Positions 59,100 through 64,000 of a stretch of 64,000 bases of DNA are shown here, in pieces (the first letter of the stretch is position 1; each line of letters begins with the position of its first letter). The stretch covers positions 3,472,001 to 3,536,000 of the forward strand of contig NC_060259.1 of NCBI RefSeq assembly GCF_921293095.1, in the 5' to 3' direction. The notes below the pieces were generated by a model that did no database searches, was not told where the DNA came from, and saw only the letters and a list, made by a program, of their open reading frames with translations. The DNA comes from Ischnura elegans. Taxonomy: Eukaryota > Arthropoda > Insecta > Odonata > Coenagrionidae. The translations under genes were made by a program, and so were the position numbers.

Positions 59100-59460
59100 G
59101 AGCATACAATGTCAAATGAAAATTTAGTGTACAATTTGTACACAATGTACAAAGGATTTCCAGGTTACAGTGTGGATGCACAGATGGTATAAAAAAATGT
59201 GTATATTGTACACAAATTTGAATTAACACAATTTGTGTACAATGTATACTTTGTATACAATATACACTACTGTATATTGTAAAAAAATTGTAAATATACA
59301 ATGTGTTCATTTTTATACAAATGTATGTAAAATGACATTGTACACCCTGAATGGATATTGAGTATATTGTATACAATGTACTCATGTATGCTTTTATATA
59401 CAACAGCATATAAATGTATGTAAAATGTGTACATTGTACACAGCCTGTTTAGAATTTGTG
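59100..59460. repeat. TGTACA/TGTATAC-rich low-complexity region
   Basis: Variants of TTGTACAC, TGTATACAA and ATGTATAC recur irregularly over about 360 bp within the long-TIR element, upstream of its transposase gene. A 148-codon open frame across it is a product of this composition. Confidence 0.7.
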
Positions 59461-59976
59461 TACAAATTTTTCATAGGGGATATTATTTTCACTCATGATT
59501 CAATAATTTTTTTACTCCTGCTCCCAAAGCCATCCCAAAATTAAATGTATATCAAAGATAGAATGCATTTAACTGTTTAACATATTTTTTTCCCAATAAA
59601 ATTTAAGATGCATTTTTTTTTAGATACTCAAGGTCAAAGATCACATGGTGTGACCTCGGAATTTAAAAAAATCGGTATCTTAAAATTTAATATTTTTTAC
59701 ATAAACTATGTTTCTTTAGCTTTAAAATGAGACCGACAGGTAGTTTCTACCACAATTATTAGCTAAGTTATCATTTATTTTTGTAGAGCATGCGAGGGAA
59801 AATTTTGCATTTTTTGTCGTGTTTGCAACCCTGCTGTATGAATACCGTGTATAGCTGAGGGTTAAAAGTTTGTGTACGAGTCCAATTTCATGTGCTTTAA
59901 CTTACTTTTAAATTTCAAGCAAATCTGAGACGGTCGGGTTGGGGGCTGTGGTGATTTGGCATGGAATGACCCATTT

Positions 59977-61190
59977 GCTCTAGAATATTTATTGTTATCT
60001 CTACCCTTATTGTTGTTAGATCAGCGAGAATTTTTATTTTCTGTGTTATAATTATGACAATGTAGTGTTGGTGGAAAATATTATAGATCAGACAGATGAA
60101 ATGATATCTTCAACAATTTTCTGCTGAAGGGGCAAAATGAGCCTTAGAGACCTGTGGCATTTCGGTGTGATATGAGGTGTATGTCTAGTTGGTATATTTT
60201 CTTGTTTTCCGGAACACATTGATAGTAAATGTGAGCATGTTCAACTGTTGAACAGTACAGTAAAATAAACAATCACATTGTTTGACTTAACTTCTTACCA
60301 ATCAATCATTGTAATTGACTATATTATGAAGGTGAATAGGATAGGAAACGAATTATTATTTAATTGTTAGCAGCATCTAGACCTTGACATATTAATACAT
60401 ATTTACTGTTTCCATAAGCTTTGTATGCATCTACCTACCTAGTCTCCTTATATCCCTCTTCCCTGGAAACCCAAAATCCTTATCCATGGTATGGCCATCA
60501 ATCATAAACCCGCTACTTGTTGTTCCCAGCGTATCACTTTGCATCACCTTTTCTACAGCAGCTGCCTTCTTCAAAATTCTTAAAATGTTCTCTTCTGGGT
60601 TCCTTATGATTCATCAAATATTTATGCATATTTATGTCAATTATGTGGCGTCTCTTCTCCATTGTGATATTTTGTACTTGGCTTTACTTCATATGAGGTC
60701 ACTAGCATAGTTCTATACAATCTTATCTAGGTCCTTACTCTTCAAGCAATAGCCGGAATATTCTAGAAAAAAGACAAGAAGACAAAAAGACAGTGGCAAG
60801 AAGGAGAAGCAGTGGAAATGGAATGAATACATTTATGTCTGTCTAGTGGCTGGCATGCTCTTTTAGAATTCCAAACTGATATATGCTAAGCCTATAGTTC
60901 CGTGTCTAGCACAGTCAAAATACTCAGTGCCATCCAAGTGAGTGGCCACACAGAGCATGGCTAAGCTAATGAGGAATCACCTTGTAGTATTGTTGGTCTT
61001 CTCAACTATCTTGCAACCTGGATGCTGGAACTACTTGTGGCCACATTTCATGTTTTAACTAAAATTCCCGAATGGCTTATGAATATCTGTTCCTCACATT
61101 TCCTGTCTGAAGTGATGCAAGAAATATGGCAAACCAGCGGCAGATAAATAAGAGAGCACCAATTTTGTGAATGAGTTCCAAATTATACTG
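59977..61190. other. NDUFS1 intron, no gene seen
   Basis: AT-rich intron sequence with short unsupported frames. No NDUFS1 exon 3 was recognised. Confidence 0.55.
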
Positions 61191-62728
61191 CAGTAAAACT
61201 TCCGTGTAGTGAATTCCATGGTACTGGGATGATGACAATTCCATTGCAAGGTGGTGTGTAAAAGGAGGTAATATATGGGTTGCGTTGTTGCAGGATGATT
61301 ATAGATTTCATGCAGATCAATTGCTGTGAGTCGGAAATTTAGCTGCTGCTATCAACTCCTTTTGGGATGTTTTTGTGAAGGGAGAGGACTGAGTTTACAA
61401 GTAAGGCATGCCCATTACCTATAAAGCCCCTTCCTTGCTTGACTCTTTCTCTGACTGATTCTTACCAATTCCCCACTACTTCCACAAGAGCTGGACTTAA
61501 GATGAGGGCTGGGGGATTGATTAGAGACCGTGTGGTCCAGCGCACTTTACCAATGCTATGGAATGCTCCAAAGTGGTTTGATGTTCCTGAGCATCATTCT
61601 GGAATAGTTTCCCATGCACATTATGAGCTTCTGGTTTCCTACAATATTTATCATTAACTCATTTTCATTCATCAAATAGTACATACAAACCTCTACAACA
61701 TTAATTGAGGCCTGTTATTTCCCTTCAAATCTGTGATCATCTCACTGTAAATAAGTCGCCACCACACTTTGCTGCAAAGGCTCCCAAAAGGTGAACACCC
61801 GCAGCTCTTGTAGTGAAAAGAGCCAATACTGTTGAGCATTTTGGGTGTTAGTAGTATGGAGCATTGGTTGCATTCCTTAGACTGCATCGTTGGAGAAAAT
61901 TTCTAAAAATCTTGACTTTCTGCATCCTCTCCTCCAAAAATACTTTCAAATGGCACAAATTCGGGTACTTCATTGCATGCCTCTGGTTGATGGCCTCAGA
62001 TTCCATAAGTACTCAGGAGATCTTAACCATTTTAATTATTTTTGTAGAGGTTTGGTGCTTCAGTTAGTGTGTTTTGTGTAATTTAAGTGGGGAAACATAG
62101 GGCTGTGCAAGAGGCCCTTTATTTTGAGACCATCACAGTACAGCACCTCTGATTTAAGGTCTTTTTATCATCTATGAAGAATTAGTTGGTTGATTTCATC
62201 AGTCATTTTAACTTGTATTAGTGTTAACCTTTTCATTCTATGCATACTATTCTGACCACATTTTCTTGAATTCATTGGTCACTTTCAATTATTCATTAAA
62301 AACTGCAAAGAATGTGGCACAGGCCCACCACCAAGACTCAGCACTGTTAATTTCAGGTCTTACCAAACCTGATCATTAGAGTGAGATCAGTGTCAGATGA
62401 TGCCACCCAGATGGCACCACTCCAATTTTTTTTCCAACTTAAATTGTAAAAATTCCATTCTGAAGTGACATCAGGGATTGGGGTGGTGCAACACAGAATG
62501 TATGCTTTTTACACGCAATTGCACACCAATTAAAACATGGTATAATAATTTCTAGGTTTAAAAGTTTCCTAACTGGAGTCCAAGTTTGGACGTAGTTATA
62601 GTGAAATGTCCTAATTATAGATGTACATTACGTACAGGAGGGACCTGGCACTCGGGCTACCACTTAGTTATGAAGAGGTTTTCATAAAAATTTGCTATAT
62701 GGAAGTTCGTTATACAGAGGTTTCACTG
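61191..62728. mobile_element. Probable pogo-like element (~1.5 kb), decayed
   Basis: The left end CAGTAAAACTTCCGTGTAGTG and, from the right end, CAGTGAAACCTCTGTATAACG are imperfect inverted repeats over about 25 bp. The right end is followed by TA; the left is preceded by TG, perhaps a mutated TA. No transposase domain was recognised inside. Confidence 0.4.
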
Positions 62729-63457
62729 TATATGCATCTACCAAAAATGGAAACTCTTGCATTGAGACGTAACCTGCAAGCCACTTAGATGGGTGTGTGG
62801 TATGAGGAATCAAAGGCTGAGGCTCAGGGTTGGGACTAGGGACCTACTAGAAGGCAGTAAATGCAGTTGTTCCATCACTGGAACCGTTGATTGGCTGAGT
62901 TAGGGCCTGGGTACTTGAGGTTTATAGAAAAGTCTGACCATGTGTTCTCAGCAGGTGTTTATTTTCTTGCTCAGAGCTCATTGCTGTGTCGTGGTCTCCT
63001 GCAGAGAGAGACAGCATGGGTTTCTTTGCTTTCTATTTATTCCTGGTGACAAGAGGTACTCATCTCTCTCTAGACGTAGCAAATATCATTTTCTTTTTAG
63101 CCTCTTTTTGATTGCCTTGCTCTTTATTACTCGCATGTACCGAGGTGGAGTATGCCAGAATTTCACTTCCTCTTGCAAGCAGGCCCCCATCAGAGCATAT
63201 GTCTTGTGAAGTGATCATATTTATTTTGCTGGTTGGTTGTAATGTGATAGCCTCATGGTTATCTGTGTTTGGCTTTGTATATTTTTGTAAGGTTACAAAA
63301 TAGAGAAATAAAGTATATATGTATCATATGCAGATTTAAAACTCATGGAAAGTGCCTGCTTTTAGTATTCTTACATTATTTTTTGTCTTTGTTTTTTAAA
63401 TTCTTTTTCAATATTCAGTCATTTCACTATTTTAAAATCTTTTCAATATGTATTGAA
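62729..63457. other. NDUFS1 intron, no gene seen
   Basis: No exon, RNA gene or repeat was identified. Short open frames have no recognised homology. Confidence 0.5.
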
Positions 63458-64000
63458 TCTATATTATATACAACCCGATGTGTGACAGATACCTCACTCA
63501 CTGACCACTCATTCACGTATACAAATTCCCGACCACTTCCGGACGTCCTGGGAAGACGACATTTTCACCGTGGGAGGAGAAAAAATATTCATCGGGGGGA
63601 AAAGTCCGAAAACTCGAAAAAGTCGATCGGTTTTCGAGATATATCGATCCGAATTAACATTGGAGCCTTATGGGACTTAAACATATTCCATTATTTGCCT
63701 ACTTAAAAATGTCACGGGAACATGAAATTTCACTGACGGAAACTAGATTTTTTGGGCGATTTTTTGATGAGAAACATTTTGCCATATTTTGATTGAAAGT
63801 ATTTTTTATAATTTTTTTAAATTTCCAATGCTTTTCTTATGGGCCTATCTTTGGATTTTTTTAAAACCAACTCATAATCGTTGTAGGAATAAGTCCCTAA
63901 CGTATGAGACACTAGATTTTTTGGTTGATTTTTTGGTGTGGTCGCCTTTGCAATTTTTTGTTTAAAAGTATTTTTTTTAACAATTTAAAATTTCCAATGC
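63458..64000 (-). repeat. Inverted AT-block copy of the 5' array family
   Basis: Its reverse complement matches the end of the AT block, stopping at the same TATATAATATAGA bases as the array edge at 18048. It resembles the beta type (CACGGTGAAAATGTCGTC, CATTTTTAAGTAGGC) but retains the AGTGGTCA segment of alpha, so it is a third variant. It runs off the window end, so its full length and any GC block are unknown. Confidence 0.92.

Larger units (their letters stand above)
56258..59972 (-). mobile_element. DNA transposon with ~475-bp terminal inverted repeats
   Basis: The left TIR (56258-~56735) and right TIR (~59500-59972) are long inverted copies beginning GGGTCATTCCATGCCAAATC. Both flanks read ATTT (56254-56257 and 59973-59976), a candidate 4-bp target duplication. 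Sola-type elements are known for 4-bp duplications, but that placement is only a hypothesis. The element lies about 90 bp into an NDUFS1 intron and encodes a damaged transposase-like gene on the minus strand. Confidence 0.8.

Noticed and set aside
58963-59409. A 148-codon minus-strand frame
   Set aside because: It is a low-complexity translation (Ile/Tyr/Cys-rich) of TGTACA-type repeats.
56167-63457. Further NDUFS1 exons
   Set aside because: I searched by eye for the next conserved segment after EVEKVPK (the fourth Cys ligand and the CDQGGECDLQDQ-type region) and saw none. The gene probably continues beyond the window.

Overview
The window is eukaryotic nuclear DNA, most likely from an arthropod and probably an insect. 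The evidence is two spliced metazoan housekeeping genes with GT-AG introns and insect-like proteins, plus a dense load of animal-type transposons (Tigger/pogo, piggyBac, a Penelope-like element, a non-LTR retrotransposon and several elements with terminal inverted repeats). The species cannot be named from sequence alone. There is no CRISPR array or operon, and no rRNA or convincing tRNA gene.

Positions 1-18048 are one uninterrupted tandem array. The monomer is 2.65-2.85 kb and joins an AT-rich block (about 1.74 kb) to a GC-rich block (0.92 or 1.11 kb) packed with short palindromes around CGGCTTCGCCG. Three monomer types (2847, 2651 and 2656 bp) form a higher-order repeat of exactly 8154 bp. 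It is present twice, followed by a final AT block ending at 18048. An inverted copy of the same AT block starts at 63458, has the same terminal bases, and runs off the window end.

Positions 18049-36850 are gene-poor and transposon-rich. They hold a 5'-truncated Penelope-like element with a GIY-YIG endonuclease (18159-19011), an inverted-repeat element carrying internal tandem repeats (20476-22036), three nested inverted-repeat elements (23605-30416, 24490-29655, 25180-27372), a diverged ~237-bp tandem repeat near 32.3-32.96 kb, and a broken piggyBac transposase (34317-34844).

Positions 36851-56166 hold two head-to-head genes. Elongation factor 1-beta (eEF1B) is on the minus strand, complete in four coding exons (213 residues), with a 16.4-kb intron that has collected a full-length Tigger-type transposon with an open 564-residue transposase, a decayed LINE and several small inverted-repeat elements. 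The first two coding exons of NDUFS1 (complex I 75-kDa subunit) are on the plus strand. About 1.25 kb separates the two start codons.

Positions 56167-64000 are the start of an NDUFS1 intron. It contains a 3.7-kb element with ~475-bp terminal inverted repeats and a frameshifted transposase-like gene, a probable pogo-like element, and the inverted array copy. No further NDUFS1 exon was seen.
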